A stretch of 64,000 bases of DNA from Hybos culiciformis (Eukaryota; Arthropoda; Insecta; Diptera; Hybotidae), in NCBI GenBank assembly GCA_964007475.1, contig OZ023274.1:71869303-71933302 (forward strand), given 5' to 3'. The notes beneath the pieces were generated by a model, which ran no database searches, was not told where the DNA came from, and saw only the letters and a program-made list of their open reading frames with translations. Made by a program: the position numbers and the translations under genes. Below are positions 40,193 to 52,314 of this stretch, piece by piece. The first letter of the stretch is position 1. Every line of letters begins with the position of its first letter.

Positions 40193-41358
40193 CTAATTTA
40201 CTTTGGCGATCTCTAACATTTCCCTTTTGAGCTCTAATTTTGCAATTAGCAACTTTTCCTCCAGCTTATACTGTTTTTCTTGCATATCCAATTTTTTAAG
40301 TTTTAATTTATAATTTTTTTCTTTCAAAATTGTGTTTTTTTCTTTTTCTTTAAGAATTTTCTGTTTTAACTTAAAATTTTTTTCTTTTAGATCAAAAGAT
40401 TTGCGTTCGTATCTTAGAATTCCTTTTATATTTTCATTCATCTCGCTTAAAATTTTGCAGGAATCGGTGTGATAATTTTTTTGACTTTCAACCTGAATAT
40501 TTAAAAGTTGGTACTTGCTCTTGGGGATCATACGGTTCTGGACTTCGATATTTAGTTGCGGTTCATTGATAGGCTCAACGGATGGCAAATCGGCAATTGG
40601 TTGAGAATCAATTTCAGTGGCTGGTATCAACTCATTTGAATCCCCAAGGCCAAACTCCAGTGTATCCGTACCATCAACAGCAGTCTTAAAATTAAGGAGG
40701 TCAATTACCCGGTTTTCTGTCACCGAAAAAGACCGCAAGCTGCTAGGTCCTCCTCCGGTTCCAGAAATATTTATTTTATTCTTCCTTAATTTCGTTTTGG
40801 TTTTATTCTTCAAATCAGCCCAAACCTAAAAGTTAATTATGGTTTTAATAATTAAATTTTATTGGAATTTTTTAATAATGTTTTTTTTTTTGTTTTAGTA
40901 ATTTTTTTGTTTATTGTTTGTTTTATAATGAACATTTTTCTTTCAGTTTTTTTTTTGCAATAAAATATTGTTTGGCGCAAACCGTAATAATTGGGCATCT
41001 AACGGAAAAAATATCTATAAAATGAAAAAAAATTTATCTCAAAAAAATTAAGCTTACCTTTTTCCATTCAAGCCCACTACGCATTGGAGGCCCGTCACTA
41101 TTTAACGTTATCGCCAATTCATTCCACATATTCTGGGACTTCGCTCTAGCCTCCGGTGTTTTTAAATATCCTTTGGAAAAATCCGGATGAGCGCACATAA
41201 AATCTACCATTTTTTCAAATTGGAGAGATTTTGTATTAATTCCTTTTTTTTTTTCCCTTAAAAAATTATTTAATTATTATACATAATTATTAATTTATTT
41301 TATTATTAAAAATTAAAATTTTAATAATAATTATTAAAAATTAAAAATATACTTACAT
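40193..41358 (-). CDS. Harbinger Myb/SANT-like DNA-binding protein, three exons
   Basis: The proposed product is 277 aa from minus-strand exons ending at 41357, 41256-41058 and 40825-40193. The last intron has a GTAAGC donor and TTTTAG acceptor. The first intron (41356-41257) has a GTAAGT donor; splicing joins AT from exon 1 to G from exon 2, creating an in-frame ATG that is followed by EKKKGINTKSLQFEKMVDFM. Residues 5-80 or so form a trihelix/Myb-like domain with spaced Trp residues (NMWNEL, EWKKVWADLKNK), as in Myb_DNA-bind_5 proteins. The middle is acidic and Pro-rich. Residues from about 190 on form a long Lys/Glu-rich coiled coil ending LEIAKVN. Such proteins bind element ends and assist nuclear import or recruitment of the transposase. 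If the first intron is wrong, translation could begin at 41210-41208, giving 261 aa and losing part of helix 1. Confidence 0.82.
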
Positions 41359-41598
41359 TTTTGACCAAAAAATTTTAACTTTTCACGATTTTCTATTCAA
41401 AAATAGCTAACGAAAAATATTTTCTAAAATCGAATATTTTGTATTCTATTTTCGAGTTAAATAATACACTTGATTACAATATTCGAATACTTTCAGCCAA
41501 CTTCATGAATATTTTCGATTGTCAAAAATAAAAATTTGCGTATTCGACTTACATAATACAAAAGAGTCGAATTCGAATAAAAACATTTTAGAATCGAG

Positions 41599-41614
41599 TT
41601 ACATAATAACCCCC
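41599..41614 (-). repeat. Right terminal inverted repeat of the Harbinger element
   Basis: TTACATAATAACCCCC, followed by the target duplication CAG at 41615-41617. The element boundary could shift by one base because a sixth C/G is present on both sides. Confidence 0.9.
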
Positions 41615-41617
41615 CAG

Positions 41618-43747
41618 GTGATGAAAAATTTAAATAATTTATAACTGCACAATACATTTAACTTACACTGTTTTGTTGCACTTTAAAATTTATAATTTTG
41701 AATTAGAATTGTATTGAGGTTGGGCAGTAATGGACTATTGATGAATATATAAAATGTATGTATTTTTGAATCAACTATAGAAATCATATCATACATTCGA
41801 ATTTCTCAATACTATATTATATAGTAAGTCGCCGAAATCGAAATGATTTGTTTATTATATCTTTAACTGAATTTGAATTGTTAAACTATGTAATTAATGC
41901 ATTACTAGTCTTCGCGAAAAGTTCTAATTGAAAGAATAAAATTTTCTTACAAATAATATAGTTCCGCGCGATTATAAGTTATAAGTACCCAAACCAATTT
42001 CTGCTATGTAAAACATTTTAAAGAGCAAATAATGTTCTTTTATTTTAAGGAGTTAAGCAATGATACTACAACTTTTAAACATTATAATTATTTTTTAATG
42101 AAAGTGTTAACAGTAATTAAATATTAACGGTTGAAATAATTTAATATAATTTTTAATAAATTATATTTTCTTAATAAGTATAATTATTAAATAACATAAT
42201 TATTTCATATAATATTATTAATGTTGAGGGAATATTCGTGAATTTTTTCCTATATTAAAATACTTATTAAGAACGAAATAAAGGATGTTGTTTGCGAATA
42301 ATACATAGAGTGAAAAAAGTTCAGGGAAAAATTTTATTATTGTAAAAAATGCAAAAAAAAAAAGGAAATTTATACAAGGCAATATACACAAAATATTTGA
42401 CGTGTATATTTCAAAAATATGTAACACTTTACTTTTTGTTATTATGGTCGAAGCTTTTAGTTTAATTAGATTTCTGAGCATAAATATTGTTTTGAAAAGA
42501 AATTACAATTGTGACAAAATTTTTCATGATCGTATAATTTGTTAGGAAATAATATACAGAAAAAGAATCAAAGAATACTATTTTGTATACCAACTGTTGA
42601 TAGAAATTTCTCAATTCTATTATTATATATATAATTGTACTTATTGTTAACTTAAAGCCAAACATTTAATAGCCAAAAATTTAATAAGGAAATAAAATTA
42701 ATTTTTCCTGCAACTCCAGTCACTAAACGTATCCAGTATTACTATACTACCAGTATTACAGTATATAATAAAAATGTACAAGAGTACATTATACAGTAGA
42801 CAGTACATTATACATTACAAACATTATTTAAGAATTCTCTGATGGGTATTTTTTTCCTAACTTTATCACTATTATCAAGCTAATAACATTTTTAAACTTT
42901 TAAATATGGGTAGAAAGTTTTTTATTTAATAATTGAATTTAAAAAGTTTAGACATATTAATTATACCTTAATTCAGGTCAAAAAAAAAATTTATAAAAAA
43001 CTTTTTAAGTCTCCTCTCTGTACACAGTACGTAATAAGTCAATTAAATATAATAATTATTGCATTTCCATGTATAAAATATATGAAAAAAGTATAAAATA
43101 TAACTAACGGCAATATGGAAATGGAAAGGATGTTTTTTTTATCCTTCATAATTTATTTAAAACTTATTTGACTGAAAAAGTTAATTTTTTTTAATGAAGA
43201 ATTTTTCTATAATGGGTTCACATTTATATTTCATGCGCTAAAAAAAGAGTGAGATGAAATATATATTCATGATGATTACCAGTTCCGCTGTAATGGATAT
43301 TAATTAAAAACTCTCGATTTAAGATGATCATGTTCTTAAAGATAAAATCAGTCTTCGTGTACTCAGGCTTCTTTCTACTAAGAATATATTTCATAAGAAA
43401 TAATAATATTAATATTGCTATGGTTTCTTTATGCTATATATTATCTAAATCATATTAAGAAAATAAGAGACATAGTTTTCTAAAAATTGATTGTTTATTT
43501 GAAAAACTAGACAAAACCGAACTATTTATTCAAAATTTTGCTGATATTAAATGTTAATAAGGGTAATAAGAGTTTTCCGCAAAATAAAAATTAAATAATA
43601 AAATGATTTCGGCGCCTTTTTATAAAATTTTAGCCATATTTTGTAAACTAAGTTTACAAATAAAATTAATTAACTAAATTTGATAAAATTGTATGAAAGA
43701 AAAAATTTTTAAATCAATCATTCCTTGAATTTAAATCATAAGGTAAT
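41618..43747. other. AT-rich non-coding stretch
   Basis: Open frames at 42218-42481 and 42462-42665 on the minus strand are low-complexity and considered chance. Near 42715-42810 there is a local patch of imperfect CAGTATTA/GTACATTATACA repetition. No gene is recognised. Confidence 0.5.
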
Positions 43748-43897
43748 AGTAGATTATTGAATATGTAAACTAAATTTGTTATTAATTAAGAGTTCTGTAT
43801 ACACGAAAATACATTGACACGAGTCAATACTTATATCACGAGACCGAAGGTCGAGTGATATAAATTAACAAGTGTCAATGTATTTTTGTGTAAATAC

Positions 43898-44940
43898 CAT
43901 TGTACACCTATTTCATAAAGTAAAGTATCTGCCGTAGAAAATATATTTCGTCCCGCCAAAAAATCGATGTTTTTTTTTACTCAAAATCTATCATTGTGTT
44001 GAATAAAAATGATCAGGGATGGGATGGTTGCTTTTTTAAAAGTTACGAAATAAAACAAGACTTTTAATTTTATAAACTCATCACAGAGAACATTTTATTT
44101 CTATTTTTTCTAATTTTCACATTTTTATAAAAAAAATTTTAAATGAAATATATGCGCACACGTATGAAAAAATTAATCAAATAAATTGTATTGAAATTTT
44201 CACAACATTTGAAATTACATTCAACGTTTGTAAGAAGGGAAGCTAATTTACTTACTAAATTATTTTCTGTTACATGTAAATCGAAATTTTCAGAAAACTT
44301 ATCCTGCAATATTTTAATATAATTAAGAAAGTTTTGAGGAGGAACTGTTAATTTACATTTTTCAAACTGTTTAAAATTTACGAAAATAGCATTTATTTTT
44401 TCCCATTTTTCACTTTTTAATTTTTTTTCATGTTTTTTTCACAAAAAATTGGTTACAGTTAATATTAATTATTATTTTAATTTCTCACATTTAAATCACT
44501 AGCGTCAAGCTTTAAAAAAAATTCTCACATCCCTAAAATCGAAAAATTAAAGCAAAACAAAAATTATATGATTTTTATTTATTAGTATTGAGTATTTAAG
44601 GGAAACTATGACGCGCTTAAGGCCAAATAAATGTAAACAATGCATTTATTTTATAAAAGAACCAGGTGACTATGATAATTTTTTGAAATTAAAAAAATTG
44701 TAAAATATAAGTAATTTTACGGTTTTCAAAAATTTTAAAAATAAGAAAATAGTTTTAAGTCGAAAATAAAACGAAATGAACTGACTTTGTTCTTAAAAAA
44801 GTACTTAATTTTGGATTTTAAAAAAACCTGCGAAAAAAACTTAAGTAAAAGGAATCAGAAAGACACCTTGTAAGAGGTTTTTTTTGCATAAAAATTTTCG
44901 TTATTCCTTGTTACCCTACTATAGAAATATGTTTACTCTG
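43898..44940. mobile_element. Non-autonomous hAT-like element nested in palindromic repeat, 1043 bp
   Basis: The insertion is delimited by a perfect 8-bp duplication GTAAATAC (43890-43897 and 44941-44948) and by the empty site in the sister copy near 59203-59217. The ends start CATTGTACACCTATTTC and, on the opposite strand, CAGAGTAAACATATTTC, agreeing at 13 of 17 positions. An 8-bp duplication with CA-starting ends fits hAT. No complete transposase is present; one open minus-strand segment is listed separately. Confidence 0.85.
44139..44432 (-). pseudogene. Open fragment inside the hAT-like insertion, possible transposase remnant
   Basis: The minus-strand frame is open for 97 codons without an obvious start and ends at a TAA (44141-44139). 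It reads, for example, KWEKINAIFVNFKQFEKCKL and NFLNYIKILQDKFSENFDLH. The 'Y-hydrophobic-x-x-L-x-x-x-F' pattern is loosely like the middle of GTF2IRD2-type hAT transposases, but no catalytic motif is present. It is most likely a residual exon of the parent autonomous element, or chance. Confidence 0.3.
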
Positions 44941-45295
44941 GTAAATACAGAACGAGTTGTATAACAAATTTTGTTTACATATCCAATATACTGTTTTAAT
45001 GCGTAGGGAAGAGGTAGTTGCAAAGAGAGAATATTTTTTCTTCTCATTTTTTCTCATTTTTTTTTTTTTGTATTTGGCTGTATTGAAATATTGTTAGAGA
45101 TATTATGTTTGTTTAGGTATTACGTAATATTCAATACGAAACATCTAAATGATTTCATTATTTACGCTGATCATTTTCATTATTTACGCAGATGCATCTA
45201 AATGATTGCCTGTGTATTGACGCATATAATACTCCATTTAGTGATCTAAATTCTATAGCACTAAATACAACATAACGATGCCCAACGCATTAAAA

Positions 45296-45747
45296 ATCAT
45301 TATTCAACTTCATTGACAATATTAATATTAAAAGAACTGTCATTCAATTCGACTAAAATAAAAAGAATGCACATTGAAAAATATGAGATCATTATTAACG
45401 CCGCAATAGTTTTTTGGTTATTAAAAAAAAACAATTTTTTATTTTGGTTATACCAATAACATAATAATTGAATGGAATATCAATGGAAATATTAATTAAT
45501 AACATATCTAAATAAATTTCATTACGCATATTGTATAATAAACTGATAAAAATTTTTGTGGTTACCTATAAACACTTTTTTAATTATTTTTATTACGTTT
45601 TGTTTGACACATAGATTTTGAGTTGTGTTGTGGTTTCAATTTTTCATTTTATTGGGAAATTTTCAAATAGATAATAAAATTAGTCCTTAAGTTAGTTATA
45701 TGCAGTTTTTCCATTCAAGTTGTTTGGCCCTCTTTATAATTATTTCA
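45296..45747. other. AT-rich non-coding stretch
   Basis: No feature is recognised between the two mobile elements. Confidence 0.5.
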
Positions 45748-45755
45748 GTCCTTTT

Positions 45756-46316
45756 CAGGGATGCCAACTGGGGTGTTTTACCCTGGAGTTTCCAGTTTTT
45801 CAACAGAAACTCCAGTCTCCAGGTTTTTTAAAATTTTACCAGTTTTTTTCAAAATTCATAATTTTAAAGTAAAATGGAAATTCACATAAACTTTTTTTTT
45901 TTTGTAGTTGTCATTTTACTTGCCTATACTAGAACTTTTGTCGGCTATGTGAATAAATTTTAACAGATTTTCTAATATAGAAAGCTACAAATTTGCTGAT
46001 TTTTTTTTAAATTGGGGCCCAAAAAATCGGGGGCCCATAATTTTAAGAAATAATTGTTCTCATTAATTAACTAATATTTTTCTAATTTCAATTATTATTT
46101 ATTTTAATTTATTGTATTTATTTTATATTACTTTTTTATTCTAATTTGAATTATTTTTTTATCTGCGGTTTATTTTATGTTTCGTTTGTTTATGTTAATA
46201 ATAATAATTTATATAATTTATTATTTATATAATTTATTATTTTTTCTATTTTTCTATCTACATTTTTTTGTTTTTCAACTCTCCAGTTTTTCCTCGGTCA
46301 AGAGTTGGCAACCCTG
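45756..46316. mobile_element. Non-autonomous hAT-like element, 561 bp
   Basis: The ends CAGGGATGCCAACT and AGTTGGCAACCCTG are inverted repeats with a single mismatch over 14 bp. They are flanked by a perfect 8-bp duplication GTCCTTTT (45748-45755 and 46317-46324). Inside, CTCCAG/CTGGAG motifs recur near both ends (TGGAGTTTCCAGTTTTTC on the left, CTCCAGTTTTTCCTC on the right), and an inverted GGGGCCC...GGGGGCCC pair lies at 46014-46037. There is no transposase frame. The intact target duplication points to a fairly recent insertion. Confidence 0.88.
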
Positions 46317-46324
46317 GTCCTTTT

Positions 46325-49300
46325 AGTGTGAAAGGTTTTTTATCTTATTATAGCCATACCATGAAGGTTATAGATTTCATTTTATAAAATAGTAAATCAC
46401 ATTTATTCCTATTAAACATTCAATCCTAAGATATTTTAATAGTTTCTAAAGAATTTAGAAGTATTTTTATAATTAATGAAATACATCCATTAACAGAGGG
46501 AAGATTGCGGTTGTGCAAAAATTTCAAGTTAATTAAAACGAGATAAATAATTTTTTTTTTTCTATTAAGCCTAATCGCATTCCAAATTATAACAGTAAAA
46601 AAATATCATAAAAAAGACGGTAAAAATACATATGTATATACTAATTCAATTAATATTATTTTTCTTAATAAATTGCCGCTTTTAATTCAAAATACTTTGA
46701 AAATTTATAATTTTTTATATCGGAAAAAATGACCAGTAAATAATAAATTAAAGTTATATAATTTAATTCTTAAATGTTATAAATGCTTTTTCTTACCCGT
46801 TGGGGTCCACAATATTATCAATCGCATAAGGGCTACTAAACATTTTGTTAATGTTTTTTTTTTAATCCTAAAATTCTTTAAATCCATGCGCGTATTTTTT
46901 ACTAAAAATGTAGTAATAAATTACAATAAAATAATGGTAATTCATAAGAACTATTAAAAAATAAATAAATCTGTTTCTTTATTTTTATCTGATGTATCTT
47001 TTTTCTTTGAATTATCAAGATAAAGGATAATTTACAAATTTGAACATATAAAAAATAAACAAAGAATAAATAGAAGAAGGAAAAAAAAAATTGAGTTAAA
47101 CATATTAATCTTAGTGAGCACAGTTGGGGTGCTAAGGTGTAAATTTAGATTTTTTTTTTCTGTTAAGATTATCTCAACAGAGGACAGTGATTTATTGTAC
47201 TGATGATCGCTAAATGATTAGTGAGTTTGTTTTTTTCATCCACTATGGGTTATTATTAAGTTTTGAATTCAAATTTGAGATTATTAATTTTTTATTTATA
47301 CTTTAGTTGGAAAAAAAAAATTAGGAAATTTAGTTTTTGATTTCTTGGGTTTTTTACTTCAAGTCTTAAGTATCTCTATTAAATATCATTCTAGTAAATT
47401 AACCATTTTTAAAAAATAATTTATATGAATTAAATTTTGTGAAAAGTTTCGATATTTAAAAAAAAAACTTTTATCAACTTGAGTTCAAAAAGAATACCCT
47501 TAACTTCGTCGTTTCATTTCAGTTAGCATTGCTTTTTAATAGTTATCATTTCCTTTTTAACTATAATGTCCTTTTTAACTATCGAGCAACTATTAAAGTT
47601 TCCTAAATAATCACCATTAATTTATTTCAAGGGATTCAAAATTTTTGTTTAATAAATTGAAAATGTTAATTTTTAATTAATTTACCTTTTCATTCATTAA
47701 AAATTTTCATTTTTTTATTTTTTCCATTAATTTCCATTAACAAATTAAAAATTCATTTTAAATAAGAATGCCCATACATAAAATCTTTTAAAAAGTTGGA
47801 ATTGTGATGAAAAACAAAAATAAAAAACGAAAATTAACTCATTCATCCAACAATTATGAATTAATTTTCTATGAAAATGAAAAGGTAGTTCTTTTATACT
47901 ATCAAAATTTCATTCATAATCAAAACCATTATTTCTTTCAAAATATTTTTGAATATTTTCTAAGAGATCAGAGGTTAATATCTGTTATGAACTTTTTCAA
48001 AGAATTTTCTTTAATTGAAATTCTTGTTCTGAATCCAATTATTTTGAATCCTATTATTTGTACTTAAGCCTTAAGCATTATAGTTTCAAAAATTTTAAAC
48101 TAAAATAGATACTTTATATTTTAATTTCTACTGTATACCATTGTTAATAGTGCACTACGAATGATTTTTTAATTTTAGCAAGGATATAAAAATCGGGTAT
48201 TTCGTTGACAAGTCGGTATGTCTTATGTTTTACCTAAGTTCAATGGCACTACACATATAATAGAAACATCTATGATCGTATATTTTATCTATATTTTCTA
48301 TCTAAAAAATAGTAAAAATAATTTCTGTTGGCAAAACCGATAGTTTTTTTCTAGCTTATGTAGTTCAATTTTTAAAAATATATTGATTAATATTTTTAAT
48401 ATCCTTTTTAATGTACATTTATTTTTATTTCTTTTGTTCATAAATTTAAAAAAAAATATATCTAGACTTTCAGTCTTTTTTACAATTATAAATAAAATCA
48501 TACTTTTTTGGTAACCCTGAAATTTTCTTTTTCCAAAATTCAATTTTACATATATTGCATTCAAATGCTTCAAATGCTAGTGCAAGCAAATAATCTACGA
48601 AAAAAATTGAGGCGCCAATATGGTTTATATAGGGAAATTTTTTATTTTGGCAATTAGTTCAAGGTCTCAGAATCTAGTTTTTTTTTTTTGCCTATAAGTC
48701 AATCAAAATTTATTTCGCGCCTTTGTGTCTTTTAATTCAATAGTTCCGGTTAATTAGAACCTATAGCTCGGTGATAAAAAATATTTTACATTATTTTTTT
48801 AAGGCTTAGATTCAAATGTGTTTTATGCGATAGTATACAAAATAAAGCTATATGCCGAGATTGTAACGCCTATTTTATTTTTTATTAAATAAGACTGGTT
48901 TACCTTATTTTCGTTTGTATAAACAAAACCTTTAATAAATTTAAGAATTCCATTTTTGGTAATCAACAAATAAATATATTTATTGATTTTTTTTTTTGTT
49001 AATAAATCTTATCAAAATTTAAATTAAATACAGGAAACGCATTCAATAAAATTATTGAAATGAAAATGATTAAATTATTTTTATTTGAAAAAATAATTTA
49101 AGACGAAAAAGAAAATTGTTTAATCAGCGTAATTCAAAAATTTACATTTGAGTTATTTGGTCTCAAAATTATTTTTTTTTTATTCCAGAAGTTTAATAAA
49201 ATATACATTTATTGTGCCTACATAAATATAAAACAGAACCTTTTTGAATTCATTGAACAACTTTTTTTTCCCTTAGTTTCTCTTTTTTGTTGTCAAATGT

Positions 49301-52300
49301 GAATAATTAAGCTTTAAAATCGATTCATGGAAAATGTTTTGCGGTTAAAGTAGCAAAACTTTCGAATTTCAAATAACAAACTTAGTTAAAATAATATTTT
49401 CTAAAGGATCTTGATATTTTAACATTTTGAAAAATGCTATGTTCCATGAAGAAGCCTGGTTTTTCTGTCATATACCTACATTAAATTATTGTGGAGTTGA
49501 GTTATGTAAAAAATATTTTCATATTTTCTTTTAGAAAATTATATTGTAGAAAATTTGATATGTTGATTGTATGGTACAGCTCGTTTCATAAACAAAACAA
49601 AAATATTCTCTTTAAACAATCAGCAAAAAAAATAAATTTTGCAAGAGGATATTATATTACCTAAACAAGCTAAAATATATTTTATGTTAAAAAAGTGTCA
49701 ACAGGTTCAACAGTATCAAAACTTGAAGAGCAATATTGAAATCTGATACTGAAAAAAAGTTTTTATGCTCAGGTTTAAGTTTTATAAATTCCTTTAGCTT
49801 CATTGGAGATAACTCTCCAATTAATATCAACTTTATAAAAATAATTAATCAGAAGAGACTTGTGCGTATTTTGACACTGATAAAGTGATAAAACACTTTT
49901 GTTGTTGCTTCTTTTAGAATTTTTTTTTTTAATTCCATGTTTTATGTTTCAAATAAAATTTTTTAAAAGATATATGTAGCTATTTCATTGAACTAATTTT
50001 TCTATTATATTATTATTCACAAATTTATAAAATTATATTCCGGATTTTTTAAGTTAAATTCTTTTTCAATTTCAATTTGTAAATTGCAAAAGAGATATAA
50101 AAATATTTTGTTTATCGCGAACAGAACTTGTTATTTTCTTTATGTACCATTATTACTGAGTTTTCTGATTATTAAAAGTTATCCCATTATGAAACAAAAA
50201 TTAAACACAAGTTTTTTACTATTTCATAAAAAAGTTTCTTTTCCATAAAATGAATTTTTTGTTTTATAATTCTTTTTTCGGTAGAAATTTGAGCTTTGAC
50301 AAAAAAAAAGTAGCGTCATATTTCCGTTGCATTCTATGAAACATTTCCCAACTTGATCTTTGAATTCTATTTTGATTTATATTCATGTTGTGAATATTAT
50401 TTTAATTATTTCTTCAGCATAAAAGACAACTATGTTAAAACATATATACAATTTTGATATTTAAAATTAAACAACAATTTAGAAAACTTATATAGAAATA
50501 TAAACAACAATCATAATAAAAATATTTCATTAAAAATCGATTTCAATGAAACGAGAAATATTTCTTTTTTTTAAATTTTTTATTTATATTTGTTTTTATG
50601 GAACAATCCTGAAAAGTAAAGAAATTTACTTATTTATTTTTAAATTTTTTACTTTCTAAAATAAGGGTTCAAAATAATTGCCTCGAATTCTCATTTTACT
50701 AAATCATTTAATAATGAGAATTGTATGATTACAGAAGTTTTTCAAAAATGCAATCTAATTGGTTAGTTTAATAAATTTTTCAAAATTTTATCTAACCATA
50801 GCAACTATAAAACGTATCGTTTTATCAATACTTTTGCCACTAATCGTATTTGAAAAACATTATTCTTCTTATTTTTGTTTAAAAAAAACTACAAGTTATT
50901 AATTCATTTTGTATTAATTCATTTTGTATAATACTATAATCCTTGTTAAATAGAAATACTAGAATATAAACTATTTTTTGGTACTTCTTTATAATTGAAC
51001 AGTCGTTCAGAAAATAACAAAAAAAAATTTTATCCTGCCAAAGGATTCTCATCAGGATTATATAAAATGAATTTGGGGTTTTTCAACGAGTATTCAAGTT
51101 CAAATGTATATGTAGTTTGTGATGAAAAAAAATATACCATTATGATATTTTTAGCATGAAAATAACAAAACCACATATCATGAGAGCATAACATAAAATA
51201 TATTGAAAATTATAGAAATAAATGTGAAGAACCATAGAAAACCATGCGCTTGTACAGTGACGTGAAATATAAAAATAAATGTATATTTTTGTAAATATGT
51301 TTTATGGGAGAAGACAGCGGTTCTCGCATTTCATGATATTACTTTCAATAAAAAATTAAGAAAAAAGAAGCCTAATTTTATATTTCGTATTTTTACAATT
51401 TCTTATAAACAGTTGCTTAATTTTTTTCTTCATTTATTTATTTCCAGGTGTCAAAAAGCTTATTTAAGACAAATACTTATAAATAACTTATAAAGTTTTT
51501 TTAGGCTGAACTGGGCAAAGGATGCAGTACCAGAAAGAAATACCGGAAACAAAAATTTTTTTAATTTTTGATCGGGCATGATTGGAACTGGGATCATCAG
51601 TATAGTGCTACTGAAAGTAGTTATTTTATCTCTGCCTCATCCAGCTATAGTTTTTTTTAGATTTCATAATTATTTGAGGTCAAGTCCTTTTTTAAGAATA
51701 TTTTGAATTTAATTCATTTCAAGCAATTAATTAAATGTGATTAATTAATAGTTATTTCCAGTAGTAAATTATAGTAATGTTGTAAAACGGATATTTATTA
51801 TACCAATGTCGTATAATTTAAAAGTAAATAAAATAAAATTAAATGTTTAACTTATATTTTATTTATTGCTTTATAGTAATTATAAACTGCATATTTTCAT
51901 CCCAAATTTGTAAAAAGACATTATTAATGAATTATTTTAGGTTATATACATTTATAAATAAGAAAAGACGTTAATATGAATAAATTTCTGATCAAATATG
52001 GTTAACATATTTTATGTTAGCGCAGAGAGCTAATTATTTATTAACTTCACATCGTTAGTAGAATGTCATATTATACATATTATTTTAAAATGTTATAACA
52101 ATTTATGTTGTTGTCAAAACTTATTCATCATTCTTTTCGATTGAGCTTTAAAATTAATAAAATAAAAATGTGTGTCTCTTTAAGTGTCTTTAGTTTTTTT
52201 TTCACATACGACGAAGTAGGTAAAGGATTCTCTATTTCAATAAAACACGTATACAATCCTAAAAAAATCATTAAAATTTAATTTTCATCTCAGTTCAATT

Positions 52301-52314
52301 ATCATAATAATTTT
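46325..52314. other. Long AT-rich non-coding stretch
   Basis: Open frames at 47804-48067 and 48298-48573 have no recognisable motif and chance-like composition. A GC-richer patch at 51505-51640, starting after TTTTTTAG with GCTGAACTGGGCAAAGGATG, gives only 19 codons and is not assigned. No RNA gene is recognised. Confidence 0.45.

Larger units (their letters stand above)
38084..41614. mobile_element. Complete PIF/Harbinger DNA transposon, 3531 bp
   Basis: The ends are a perfect 16-bp inverted repeat (GGGGGTTATTATGTAA, 38084-38099, and its reverse complement at 41599-41614). They are flanked by a 3-bp direct duplication CAG at 38081-38083 and 41615-41617. A 3-bp duplication is the rule for PIF/Harbinger elements. 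The element encodes the two proteins typical of that superfamily, a DDE transposase on the plus strand and a Myb/SANT-like protein on the minus strand, converging with 344 bp between stop codons. The subterminal regions carry repeated motifs ATTATGTAAGTCGAATA, GAATACGCAAATTTT and CAGCCAACTTCAT on both sides. No stop or frameshift was found in either gene after splicing. Confidence 0.93.
43748..45295 (+). repeat. Palindrome-bearing repeat family P, copy 3, split by an insertion
   Basis: The left part 43748-43897 starts AGTAGATTATTGAATATG and contains the hairpin core TATCACGAGACCGAAGGTCG. The right part resumes at 44941 and runs through AGTTGCAAAGAGAGAATA to the end motif CCCAACGCATTAAAA. Removing 43898-44940 and one target copy restores the order seen in the uninterrupted copy at 59.1 kb. 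The second module is bounded by TTTTAATGCGTAGGG and the inverse. Copies 3 and 4 resemble each other more than they do copies 1 and 2, so at least two subfamilies exist. Confidence 0.85.

Noticed and set aside
40617..40829. 70-codon plus-strand frame
   Set aside because: It is antisense to the last exon of the Myb-like gene and has no independent support.
38084..41614. Reading the Harbinger transposase as two broken ORFs
   Set aside because: The apparent interruption is explained by three GT-AG introns whose removal gives an exact multiple of three with continuous conserved motifs.
51505..51640. Exon- or tRNA-like patch with CAGTATAGTG
   Set aside because: Only the tRNA D-arm-like string matches; no T-arm or acceptor pairing, and the open frame is only 19 codons.
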